A stretch of 64,000 nucleotides of DNA from Methanosalsum zhilinae DSM 4017 (GTDB lineage Archaea; Halobacteriota; Methanosarcinia; Methanosarcinales; Methanosarcinaceae). Within the stretch, counting starts at the first letter, position 1; each line of letters begins with the position of its first letter. Location: positions 536,103 to 600,102 of the forward strand of contig NC_015676.1 of NCBI RefSeq assembly GCF_000217995.1, in the 5' to 3' direction. A program made the translations under genes and the position numbers. Positions 54,698-63,186 of this stretch are shown here, in pieces. The notes under the pieces are model-generated. The model saw nothing but the letters and a program-made list of their open reading frames with translations, was not told the DNA's origin and did not search any database.

Positions 54698-55063
54698 TCA
54701 GGGTATACGCTCCATGATCGCATCCATTCGGTTTGTTTCTTTATAAAAAAGAGTGGATAGCTTAAGAAAATTTGCCGCAATCAGTCCTTTGTTCGTTATT
54801 CTATATCCACCGTGCTTTACCTTGACCACAAGATCATTTCTCTGGAACACTACTTTCATTTTACTACCGATACTGCCCCTGTCCGCAAACTGATCAGTAT
54901 ATTTCCTGATATCAGAAAATTCTGTTATTTTGTCTTTATTTGATTCTAAGACTCTCAATATCAGCCTGTACTGGATGTCTCCCGGCCCCTGTCCTATTCC
55001 AAGAGACTGGTAATAATCAGCGACCTCTTTTTCAAACTGGGCATCAACTTTACCTGTCATCAT
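54698..55063 (-). CDS. small winged-helix-like protein upstream of trp genes
   Basis: A protein of about 121 residues with the look of a winged helix: helix-rich start (FEKEVADYYQSLG), then QYRLILRVLESNKDKITEF, a basic wing (VVKVKHGGYRITNKGL) and a C-terminal helix. A transcription factor is likely, but the family is not recognised. ATG 55063 (GGGGGG just upstream) or 55060 is the probable start rather than the longer frame to 55102. It lies 95 bases before trpC on the same strand, so it could regulate the trp genes; this is inferred only from position. Confidence 0.65.
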   Translation of the reverse strand: MMTGKVDAQFEKEVADYYQSLGIGQGPGDIQYRLILRVLESNKDKITEFSDIRKYTDQFADRGSIGSKMKVVFQRNDLVVKVKHGGYRITNKGLIAANFLKLSTLFYKETNRMDAIMERIP

Positions 55064-55448
55064 TAACCCCCCTGTGAGAACTGAACAATCTCTATTCTTC
55101 ACAGTCCCCGCTTTAATATTCTATTTCTTTTTCACATATTTCAAGGCTACTGTTTGCAACGATGCTTTTCATAGTTTAGAAGGCTGAGATCATAATTTTT
55201 TTCGAAGCAATAGTGTCATCTGATTGATATTTGCAAATAAACCGATACTTCATGAAAAAATACTTCATTTATAAAAACAGATATAAAGTAATCTTTTAAA
55301 ATAAAATTTAGATACATTTATATTGTAGTCTGTTTTATTTGTTGCATACTGTTAATAATTTCAAACCACAACCACATTTACACATGTTATAAAAAATGCT
55401 AATTCAATTAAATCGATTACATTTTTGAATTTAGGGAGATATTTTATA
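55064..55448. other. divergent promoter region, regulator / archaellin
   Basis: About 385 bases, very AT-rich, with no coding frame. For the archaellin side there are TATA-like elements at 55316-55324 (ATTTATATT) and 55387-55396 (TTATAAAAAA), and a GGGAGAT ribosome binding site at 55434-55440. The nearer TATA would give a leader of about 30 bases. Confidence 0.45.
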
Positions 55449-56492
55449 ATGAAAGCAAATCAGAAACTACAACTCAAAGGAGATGAACGTGCCCAGATTG
55501 GTATTGGCACCCTTATTATTTTCATCTCAATGGTTCTGGTAGCAGCAGTAGCGTCTGCTCTGCTGATAAAAACGTCAGGTATATTACAGCAAACGGCCTC
55601 ACAGACCGGCCAGGAAGCTACAAGAGAAGTATCATCTAATCTTCGAGTGGATCGGATTGAGGGTGAACGTGCTGCTTATCAAACTATTAGAATAAAATAT
55701 GATGAAGGTGAACAGATTGTTTTTGTTAATGAAACTACTGGAACAGAACAGGATAAGCCCAATATTAATTTAACAATTCCACGGGCCGGAATGGTTGAAT
55801 GGATATCCGAAATAGATAAAGACCTTAATATAACTTTTAATAATGTTCAGGGAATAACAGTAGATGCCTGGTATACTGATGGATTAGATGGTGGGATTCA
55901 AAATCTCCATGAAGATGAAGGCGGACTGATCATTCCTGCAGGATCTCATTTTGAATGTAGATTTGACAGGTCAACAAAAAACGATAGCTCTGATGGACAT
56001 GATCTATATGAGTTCTATATTGGAGGTAAGGGTCCAGGCCATATTAAGGTTGATGAAAAAACTGCGTTTGGGGATATCACTAAACTTCGTGTGTCTGTAT
56101 CATTGGGGCCAGGTAGTCAGGATGTAGATCTTTCCCAATTAATCATTTATCTCTCAGACGGCGCTAGAATGACCAGTGTTAGATATGATCATCTTGATGG
56201 TGGAGAATATTTCCACATACCAGACGGTGATTATTTCTCTGTGAGTCCGATAAGGATTAGAGATCGGAGTGAATTTAAGGCAACACAACCTGTTTTAAGG
56301 ACTGGTGATATAATGGAACTTGTAATTGACATGAGACATGTATTCCAAACACAGGATCCAGATTATCAGGGTATAGAACCCCGGTCTCAACTCTCATTCC
56401 AGATCAGACCAGAGGCTGGTTCTGTTGTGCCGTTTGAGATAAGTACTCCAGGTGCATATTTCGATAACAGGTATATTCTGTTGATGTACTGA
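55449..56492 (+). CDS. flaB: archaellin (archaeal flagellin)
   Basis: A 347-residue major filament protein. The N-terminus is a class III signal: a short charged leader ([15 protein letters not shown]) followed by the conserved hydrophobic helix [20 protein letters not shown], with prepilin-peptidase cleavage expected just before QIGIG. A coiled region [16 protein letters not shown]-like ([19 protein letters not shown]) follows, then a large beta-rich outer domain with several N-glycosylation sequons (NETTG, NLTIP, NITFN). At 347 residues it is longer than many archaellins. ATG 55449 has GGGAGAT upstream. A perfect 13-bp hairpin follows the stop. Confidence 0.94.
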   Translation: MKANQKLQLKGDERAQIGIGTLIIFISMVLVAAVASALLIKTSGILQQTASQTGQEATREVSSNLRVDRIEGERAAYQTIRIKYDEGEQIVFVNETTGTEQDKPNINLTIPRAGMVEWISEIDKDLNITFNNVQGITVDAWYTDGLDGGIQNLHEDEGGLIIPAGSHFECRFDRSTKNDSSDGHDLYEFYIGGKGPGHIKVDEKTAFGDITKLRVSVSLGPGSQDVDLSQLIIYLSDGARMTSVRYDHLDGGEYFHIPDGDYFSVSPIRIRDRSEFKATQPVLRTGDIMELVIDMRHVFQTQDPDYQGIEPRSQLSFQIRPEAGSVVPFEISTPGAYFDNRYILLMY

Positions 56493-56838
56493 ACTGCTTT
56501 ATTTTAGTTCGTATTTCCAATATACGAACTAAAAAAATATCTCCTTTTTTTAATATTCCTCATCTAAAATACACTTACATATTGCTCCAGAAAAATGTAA
56601 TTTCTTTTGATCCATTTGCATGTGGAAATAAGTTTCTGTTTATCTATGGTTATTTAATGAAAGCTTAAATGGAGATGTCAGGAAAGAGGTTCAAACTTAA
56701 TGAAGTAAATTAAATTAGTCTCTTTGATTACTAAGCTGGACTACAGTAATATTGCTACTTTCGGGTCATTTCAACGTTTCCAGACCACTTATTTAATATT
56801 TCAGAAGGTATCTATTATAGAGGAAGGAAGATTGTGCC
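56493..56838 (+). other. gap between archaellin and the first secreted gene
   Basis: About 345 bases. It holds the archaellin hairpin (56502-56534), then about 220 bases with no visible structure or frame, then a TATA-like TTATTTAATATT (about 56788-56799) and GAGGAAGG (56819-56826) before the next ATG. It implies separate transcription of archaellin and the downstream genes. Confidence 0.5.
56502..56534 (+). terminator. archaellin terminator hairpin
   Basis: TTTTAGTTCGTAT and ATACGAACTAAAA are perfect 13-base arms around the loop TTCCAAT, starting 10 bases after the stop and followed by a T tract (56545-56551). It would uncouple the abundant filament transcript from the genes behind it. Confidence 0.7.
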
Positions 56839-58080
56839 ATGACTTATAAAAAGCATATACTCTTGTTGATCCTTGTTGTTTACCTATTTATTATCTTTAT
56901 ATCAAATCCTGTATATGCAGATGAGACTGAATCTGAATGGGTTAAAGTTGATGATTTCAGGTTATACTGGGGAGACAGTATCAAATTAAATAATCATACA
57001 ATAGAAGCCATTGAGTTTTCTGAACCCAGAAAAAGATATTCTAATGAAGATTATGTTATGATCTACATAACAGATAATTCCAGGCAATGGAATGCAATTT
57101 TGTCCAGAAACAATACACAGATGGATAACAATATTGTACTGGATGAACGATTTAAAGTCAATGTAACTGAAATAGTCACAGGTTTTAATATTACCACGCC
57201 ATATGCTGAATTTGAATTCTATGAAAAGGAAGAAGATGAAGAAGATATTGAATTTATCATGGATTCCTGGATTAATTCAACTATAGATTTTGATGCATCA
57301 GCAGGCCATTCGGTACATTTAGATGAGCGAATTTATATCAATGTTGATGTTAATAACTTGAAGGACATCCACTTTGAAGATGTTAAGGTAATCTCTTCCT
57401 ATCCGGATAATTTTATTTATGATCCAGATAAGGATATTGAATGGAATTTTGAACTAAAACCCAATGGTAAGAATACATTCAGTTATTCTTTAAAGTCTCT
57501 GAAGCCAGGAGAATTTACTATTCCCGGCTTTGAATTGAGATTAACTCATCTGGGAGTGACCTATCGTAAATACACTGATGATTTTGATATTGAAATCTAT
57601 GGTCCTTATCTGGAAATTGATAAATCTTTATCTTCAGATAGTGCAGAAAAAGGAGATATCCTTGATGTCAGTGTCAGTATCAGAAATAAAGGAAATCGTG
57701 CAGCAAATGTGAAATTTAAAGACGAGATCCCTGACTTTTTCAAATATGTAGATGGAGATACCAGAATAAATAAAGTTCTTCAACCATCCGGTGAACACTC
57801 CATTCAATATTCAGTAGAAGTCATTGAGAGTGGTTCATTGGTTATCCCCTCAGCTGAGGTTTTGGCAACTGATACCCGAGGCATTGAATATTTGTTTATA
57901 TCCGAACGAATTGGACTTGAAGTATCTAATGGGGATAGGCCCTATATAGAGGATGATAATGGCGAATATGGACATTCAGATGTTCCTGATGAACCGACAG
58001 TTGCTTATCCGGATGAGGCTGAAAAATCCGGGTTTTTGAAAGAGTTTATTAGAATAATTAAAAGCAGGTTAAATCTTTAA
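56839..58080 (+). CDS. secreted beta-sandwich protein in the archaellum locus (paralogue 1)
   Basis: A 413-residue protein with a signal peptide (ILLLILVVYLFIIFISNPVYA). An N-terminal domain follows (WVKVDDFRLYWGDSIKLNNH...), then two repeats resembling COG1361/DUF11 beta sandwiches, about residues 150-250 (SAGHSVHLDERIYINVDVNN) and 255-365 (YLEIDKSLSSDSAEKGDIL). The tail is acidic and ends in a short basic helix without a membrane anchor. It contains several N-glycosylation sequons. It resembles the later gene at 60880 in domain order and motifs. Placement among archaellum genes suggests a cell-surface role with the archaellum or S-layer; this is inferred. Confidence 0.8.
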   Translation: MTYKKHILLLILVVYLFIIFISNPVYADETESEWVKVDDFRLYWGDSIKLNNHTIEAIEFSEPRKRYSNEDYVMIYITDNSRQWNAILSRNNTQMDNNIVLDERFKVNVTEIVTGFNITTPYAEFEFYEKEEDEEDIEFIMDSWINSTIDFDASAGHSVHLDERIYINVDVNNLKDIHFEDVKVISSYPDNFIYDPDKDIEWNFELKPNGKNTFSYSLKSLKPGEFTIPGFELRLTHLGVTYRKYTDDFDIEIYGPYLEIDKSLSSDSAEKGDILDVSVSIRNKGNRAANVKFKDEIPDFFKYVDGDTRINKVLQPSGEHSIQYSVEVIESGSLVIPSAEVLATDTRGIEYLFISERIGLEVSNGDRPYIEDDNGEYGHSDVPDEPTVAYPDEAEKSGFLKEFIRIIKSRLNL

Positions 58081-58194
58081 ATATTGCATCTATCAACATA
58101 ACATTTATATTAATCAAACATAGTTTTAAAATAATTAATATTAATTAAATTAAGATGTTCTCCCTATTTAATCAATAGTAGAGGTTTGTTTCCA

Positions 58195-60840
58195 ATGGTT
58201 AATTCATCAAACAATAATCACAAAAAAGGTTCATACGAAGACTATGATCAAAATCCAGATGAAGGACTACCCTGGGAGAATAAAGTTAATAAGGATCAAA
58301 GAAACGATAAGGCTATTTCATTAACAAATGCATTTGATGATATACCATTAGAGGAAGCACCACTGGAGTTTGGATCAAAAACAGTAGATAATTCAACTGA
58401 TGAAGATGTAGAATTGCCATCACCACCATTTTTAGATGATATACCTGACCTTTCCCAGATAAATGCAGAGGTCGAACCTGATATTCTGGAAAAGAAAGTT
58501 AAGGAAAGCGAATTTCAGCACTTTGAACATATAAGGTCTGATGCAGAATCTGCTATGATTTCTGAACTGGACAAAAATAAGTTCCCTGAGATTGATCCTG
58601 AAACTGCTCAATGGGCTGATAACCCGGGAGCAAAAGATGAGTTTGAGAATGTTTTCCAAATTGCCGATAATAATCCAGCGATGATCAATAAAAATGCTAA
58701 TTTTGAGGGCTTATCTGAGAATTCGGCTTTATCAGCTGGAAGGAAAGCAACTGATAAAGTTGATCCAAATGAGACCATTGCAAAAATCAAAGACAGATTA
58801 CTGAAAAATCATGAAAAATTACAGAGTCTCGATTATAATTATTCTCTGGATGAATCAGATGATGAATTAAAACCTGATACTGACAGGAATGAAGAGGCTG
58901 ATGATATTCTGGATATGGATTCTCCTAAACAGTATCATGAATCATTTAATAAGACATCAGAACAGGAAAGCAAGATGTTAAATAAGTCCAATGACTCTCT
59001 GGCCGGGAACGAAAAGGATGACATTTCTTTTCATAAAGTTCCAGATTCTGGAAGTATCAATCCGGAAAAATTGCCTGAAGATCCTGCTGATCAATATAAT
59101 AAGGCATTCATTGAAGCTATTGACTCATCTGGAAATAATCTGGACCAGAACCAATCTGAAACTAATAATAGTGCTACCAGGGGAACTTCAACATCACCTA
59201 ACCTGTTTCCAGGTGAACATTTTTCGGGTAATTTTAATGAAAAAAAGTCCCAATTCAATGAAGATAACCTTTTTCAACAGGACAGTAAGCAAAGTGGAGT
59301 AGCTGCTGGTTCAGCCGGAAAAATAGGTTCATTTTTCAAAAAGATTGTTAAGAGCATAAAAGGTGGGGGTAATCTTATTGAAAGAATGGATGAAATAAGC
59401 CTGGACCTGGCTTCAACCCGCAAGGATGATGATAAGCAGGATAGAGATCTGTCTGAATCTCTATTTGATGATGAACCTGATTTTTTCAACAGTCCATTCA
59501 GTCAGAAAAAGCCGGATAATAATGTGGCTGAAAATGTGGATTCTTATGTTCAAGCATCTGAAAAAACCGAGAATAGGCCAAAAAAAAGTCTCCTTGATGC
59601 TTCTTTAGATGATATCAGAAATGTGTACAATATTCCAGAAGAATCGATTTCAGATACTCAAATCCAGGCTTTTATCCAGGGAGCTAAGGAATTGATACCT
59701 GATATTGCCACAGAAGATATAAAACACGATAATATTTCGGAATCTGTTTCATCAATAAAATCTTGTAATTCTGATATATTTTCCAGTCCAGAGGGGTCCG
59801 TGGCTTTTGAGAATAAGTCATCTCTTGATGAAACGTCAGAAAGAAAGATGTCAGAAAGAGAGATTGATGAAATTAAACGGGAGATACAGGCTCTGTCTTC
59901 ATCCATATCATCCTTTGAAAATTTACCTGATAATCTTCGATCCTTCCAGGAAGATCTGATTTCAACAGTTGCCAGTGAAGTTGAGATTGCTAATAATAGA
60001 ACCGAAGAACTTGAAAATCAGCTGAGAAACCTGGTGAAAATGATAGAATCTTTTTCTATTGATCATAATAACACACAACAAAATATTTTGAATATGAAAA
60101 AAGAACTGGCTGATTATACTAATTCTTATAATGAGCTGGAGGGGGTAGTACACAACATAGAACTGGAAAATAAATCTAATTATGAAATGCTGAATGAAAA
60201 AGTATCAAAGATAGATCAACTTGACGGGATTGAATCAATTGTTCATGGTCTGGAGGCTAGTCAGGAAAATGTAAATGAGTCTCTGGAAGCAATCGGAACG
60301 AGCATATCTACATTACTCAATGACCTATCTGAAGTCCATAGCTTGAATGAACAACTCAGGTCCCAGGTTGAGAATGATATAACCACGGTTTACCAGGAAA
60401 TGGGGCAGCTAACCAGATATTTTGAAACTGAAATAAAAAAAATACGGGCAAGAAACTTATCTTCAGGTTCATCTTCAATGGAGCAGAATGTATATTTAAG
60501 TCATATCGAAAAAAATTCTGTAAATATCAAACTGTGCATGGAATGGCTTGAATTCTTGCTGGAAATTGTGGGGAAAAACAATATTCCGGACATATTATCC
60601 TATTATGTTGAATTGGGATGGATAAGTGAAGAAGTTCGCCTTGAACTTTTAAGATATGCAGATGGAATTAACTATTTTGCAGATGGAGTGACCTGGAAGC
60701 TTTCACCGGATGACCATGTAAAATCAATATGGTTCATTGAAAGACTGGCAGGATTGAATATCGACAAAAATATGCTTACCATCATTGACAGAGACGTTGC
60801 AAATATAAAGCAAGGTATAAGAATGCACAACTCATTTTGA
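58195..60840 (+). CDS. giant FlaD/FlaE-domain archaellum accessory protein
   Basis: An 881-residue protein. The first 560 or so residues are acidic, Asn/Asp/Ser-rich and probably disordered, with repeated short acidic-aromatic motifs (DDIPLEEAPLEFG, FLDDIPDLS, LFDDEPDFFNSPF) and one basic patch (GSFFKKIVKSIKGGGNLIER, near 380). Residues of about 560-760 form a coiled coil. The last 100 residues are a FlaD/E domain (PF04659): LEFLLEIVGKNNIPDILSYY, VELGWISEEVRLELLRYADG and DHVKSIWFIERLAGLNID. FlaD/E proteins are cytosolic parts of the motor that link to the chemotaxis adaptor. Usual members have about 150-500 residues. ATG 58195 follows AGAGG. Confidence 0.88.
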   Translation: MVNSSNNNHKKGSYEDYDQNPDEGLPWENKVNKDQRNDKAISLTNAFDDIPLEEAPLEFGSKTVDNSTDEDVELPSPPFLDDIPDLSQINAEVEPDILEKKVKESEFQHFEHIRSDAESAMISELDKNKFPEIDPETAQWADNPGAKDEFENVFQIADNNPAMINKNANFEGLSENSALSAGRKATDKVDPNETIAKIKDRLLKNHEKLQSLDYNYSLDESDDELKPDTDRNEEADDILDMDSPKQYHESFNKTSEQESKMLNKSNDSLAGNEKDDISFHKVPDSGSINPEKLPEDPADQYNKAFIEAIDSSGNNLDQNQSETNNSATRGTSTSPNLFPGEHFSGNFNEKKSQFNEDNLFQQDSKQSGVAAGSAGKIGSFFKKIVKSIKGGGNLIERMDEISLDLASTRKDDDKQDRDLSESLFDDEPDFFNSPFSQKKPDNNVAENVDSYVQASEKTENRPKKSLLDASLDDIRNVYNIPEESISDTQIQAFIQGAKELIPDIATEDIKHDNISESVSSIKSCNSDIFSSPEGSVAFENKSSLDETSERKMSEREIDEIKREIQALSSSISSFENLPDNLRSFQEDLISTVASEVEIANNRTEELENQLRNLVKMIESFSIDHNNTQQNILNMKKELADYTNSYNELEGVVHNIELENKSNYEMLNEKVSKIDQLDGIESIVHGLEASQENVNESLEAIGTSISTLLNDLSEVHSLNEQLRSQVENDITTVYQEMGQLTRYFETEIKKIRARNLSSGSSSMEQNVYLSHIEKNSVNIKLCMEWLEFLLEIVGKNNIPDILSYYVELGWISEEVRLELLRYADGINYFADGVTWKLSPDDHVKSIWFIERLAGLNIDKNMLTIIDRDVANIKQGIRMHNSF

Positions 60841-60879
60841 TGATAACATTTAAAACCTTTGTATACATTAATTCTCCTG

Positions 60880-62634
60880 ATGCATCTTAAATATGGGTTA
60901 ATCTTATTTTTGTTCATCATTATTGTGGCCGGTGTTACATCAACTGCTACGGCTAAAGACCACAAGTATGAAGAGATGTGGGTCTATTATGGGAATTTTG
61001 ATATAAATGTCAATGATAAAGTGAAGATTGAGGAGCACACTATAAGGGTTCATAGTATTGATGAAGATTCACCCTCCTCAATCCTGCTTCATTATAAAAA
61101 CGATATTTTTAAACAGGCTTATGTTGTTGATACTGAGCTAAACAATTATATTGTAATTGAAGGGGACTTAAAGGTTAAAATTGAAAGTATATCAAAGGAT
61201 TACCTATCAGTTGAGACTTCTGTGCGTACATTGGAACCTACATGGGTCCTACTGGATGAAAAAGATATGCGAATATCTGATAAAATGCAGCTAAATGACT
61301 TTTCAATAACACTTGATGATTCAACCGGTGATTCCTATCAATTTATAGTAGAATACCAGGACTCTTCTGAATATATTGATCTGAACTCCAATGATTCAAA
61401 AACCCTGTATAACGATTTTTTGATTGAAATCAGTAAAAAAGATTCTGAAAAAACAGTGAATGTAAAATTATATCAAAATCCCATCCCATCAATTGATCTG
61501 TATTTTGAAGGCCTAGAAAGATCCTATTCTCCAGGTGAAAATATTTTTTATGAACTTATCATTGAAAATACAGGTGATGTTCCACTAAGGAATATATGTG
61601 CCCAGATCAAAACGAATGGGGGTGATGAAAAATCCATTATGATTTCAACTCTGTTGCCATCTGAATCTTTTAAAGAAAAATTAAACATTGAAGCATCTTT
61701 TGAACCAGAAGGATATACAATAGATATTGAAGGTGAAGTTTTAGCTTATACTCATGATAGAAAGGAGCACCACAGTTCAGATTCTGTTTCTATAAATGTT
61801 CCTGGGTATATGAGTATTGCTAAGAGAGTTCAGCCATCAGAGACTACACTAGAGAATTCTGAATTTGAGGTAACTCTTGATATTAGTAATATGGCAAGTG
61901 ATGCAAAAAAGATTACTGTCATTGACCAGATACCTAACGGGTTCATACAAATGGATAATAGCGAAATGAAGTGGGATGTTGAAGTTGGTCCAGGGACCAC
62001 TAAAAACATAACTTATACTATATTATCCATGAATCCCGGTGATTATGATATGGGATCTGCTGCTATTGAATGGAGAGATGGTAATACAGATTATAGAGTA
62101 AAATCGAATAATCCAGGTGTAACGATCTACGGTGCAGATCTGGATGTTGACAGATATTTAAGTAAGGATGATATACACCTGGACGAATACCTAGATGTTA
62201 ACTTCAATATAATGAATAAAGGAAACGAAAATGCGTACGTCAAGATAAATGATACCGTTCCTGAGGACATGGAGCTGGTGTATGGAGATACTTCCTGGAA
62301 TGGTACTGTATCTGCAGGTGAAGAATATAAGTTTTCATATGTTCTAAAGCCTCTTAGTGCCGGTAAATTTGATATTTCATCACTGGAAATTCGCTATTCA
62401 GATGCCAGTGGCCATGAAAATACTATTTATTTACAGGAACTTGAGTTCAATGTAAATGATTATCAAAAAGAAGGCCAGATAAAATCTCCGGAGTCAGATC
62501 ATCCTGAATCTTTAGCATCTATTGGCCGATGGAATACAATAAGTTTTTTAACTTTATCGTTTATATTTCTTTTAGCTCTGATATCGATGGTACCGATTTG
62601 TGGATATATATTCATCAATGAAAGGAAAAAATAA
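60880..62634 (+). CDS. membrane-anchored beta-sandwich protein in the archaellum locus (paralogue 2)
   Basis: A 584-residue protein. It has a signal peptide (YGLILFLFIIIVAGVTSTATA), an N-terminal domain like that of the 56839 gene (MWVYYGNFDINVNDKVKIEE), then three or more beta-sandwich repeats, the last reading DLDVDRYLSKDDIHLDEYLD. One C-terminal membrane helix (FLTLSFIFLLALISMVPICG) ends in a short basic tail, so the bulk lies outside the cell. The repeats closely match its paralogue. No ribosome binding site is visible before ATG 60880, and a TATA-like CATTTAAAA lies 30 bases upstream, so the mRNA may be leaderless. Function unknown. Confidence 0.8.
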   Translation: MHLKYGLILFLFIIIVAGVTSTATAKDHKYEEMWVYYGNFDINVNDKVKIEEHTIRVHSIDEDSPSSILLHYKNDIFKQAYVVDTELNNYIVIEGDLKVKIESISKDYLSVETSVRTLEPTWVLLDEKDMRISDKMQLNDFSITLDDSTGDSYQFIVEYQDSSEYIDLNSNDSKTLYNDFLIEISKKDSEKTVNVKLYQNPIPSIDLYFEGLERSYSPGENIFYELIIENTGDVPLRNICAQIKTNGGDEKSIMISTLLPSESFKEKLNIEASFEPEGYTIDIEGEVLAYTHDRKEHHSSDSVSINVPGYMSIAKRVQPSETTLENSEFEVTLDISNMASDAKKITVIDQIPNGFIQMDNSEMKWDVEVGPGTTKNITYTILSMNPGDYDMGSAAIEWRDGNTDYRVKSNNPGVTIYGADLDVDRYLSKDDIHLDEYLDVNFNIMNKGNENAYVKINDTVPEDMELVYGDTSWNGTVSAGEEYKFSYVLKPLSAGKFDISSLEIRYSDASGHENTIYLQELEFNVNDYQKEGQIKSPESDHPESLASIGRWNTISFLTLSFIFLLALISMVPICGYIFINERKK

Positions 62635-62654
62635 AACCTCGCGGATTTGGAATC

Positions 62655-63077
62655 ATGGAAGCAATACTGGCATCAATTTTGATATTTGTTCTTTTTATTG
62701 CAGTTACACTACTGGTACTTATTAAGGTATCAACCATTTCAGCACTAATTGTCCTGTTCATTATACCAGTTATTATGGTTTTGATTTTTCCGGATACAAC
62801 ACTCAGTTTTCTCTCACATGAACTTATATTATTGCTAAGCGATCAGGTGCAATTAACCAATTTCCATATCCTGCTGTTTATATGGGCAGCGCTGATTTCA
62901 GTTATAACTTACACAGAGTTCATTACGTGGTACCTGAAAAGACAGGTGGCTGGATCAAAGCAGAAAGGCAGTGATAATCAGGGCTCTAAAAATTCCAGTG
63001 ATCATCTATCATTCAATTTAAATATAGACAGTGTCACTGATAGAATTAAAACTACCTATGAAAAGTATGTAAAATAA
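62655..63077 (+). CDS. small membrane protein in the archaellum locus
   Basis: A 140-residue protein with three predicted membrane helices (about 3-27, 30-48 and 66-92) and a hydrophilic, Ser/Asn-rich C-terminal tail (about 95-140) ending in an amphipathic segment (SVTDRIKTTYEKYVK). No family is recognised. It starts 20 bases after the anchored paralogue, so the two are likely cotranscribed and may form one complex. It does not look like FlaF, FlaG or FlaJ. Confidence 0.72.
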   Translation: MEAILASILIFVLFIAVTLLVLIKVSTISALIVLFIIPVIMVLIFPDTTLSFLSHELILLLSDQVQLTNFHILLFIWAALISVITYTEFITWYLKRQVAGSKQKGSDNQGSKNSSDHLSFNLNIDSVTDRIKTTYEKYVK

Positions 63078-63186
63078 TTTATTTAAATCAAATGAAAATA
63101 TATTTAACTGATATTTGTATAATCAGTATTTATCATAATTATAATTCTTATTTAATATATTACAACAATATTTTTGCAGTGGGACC

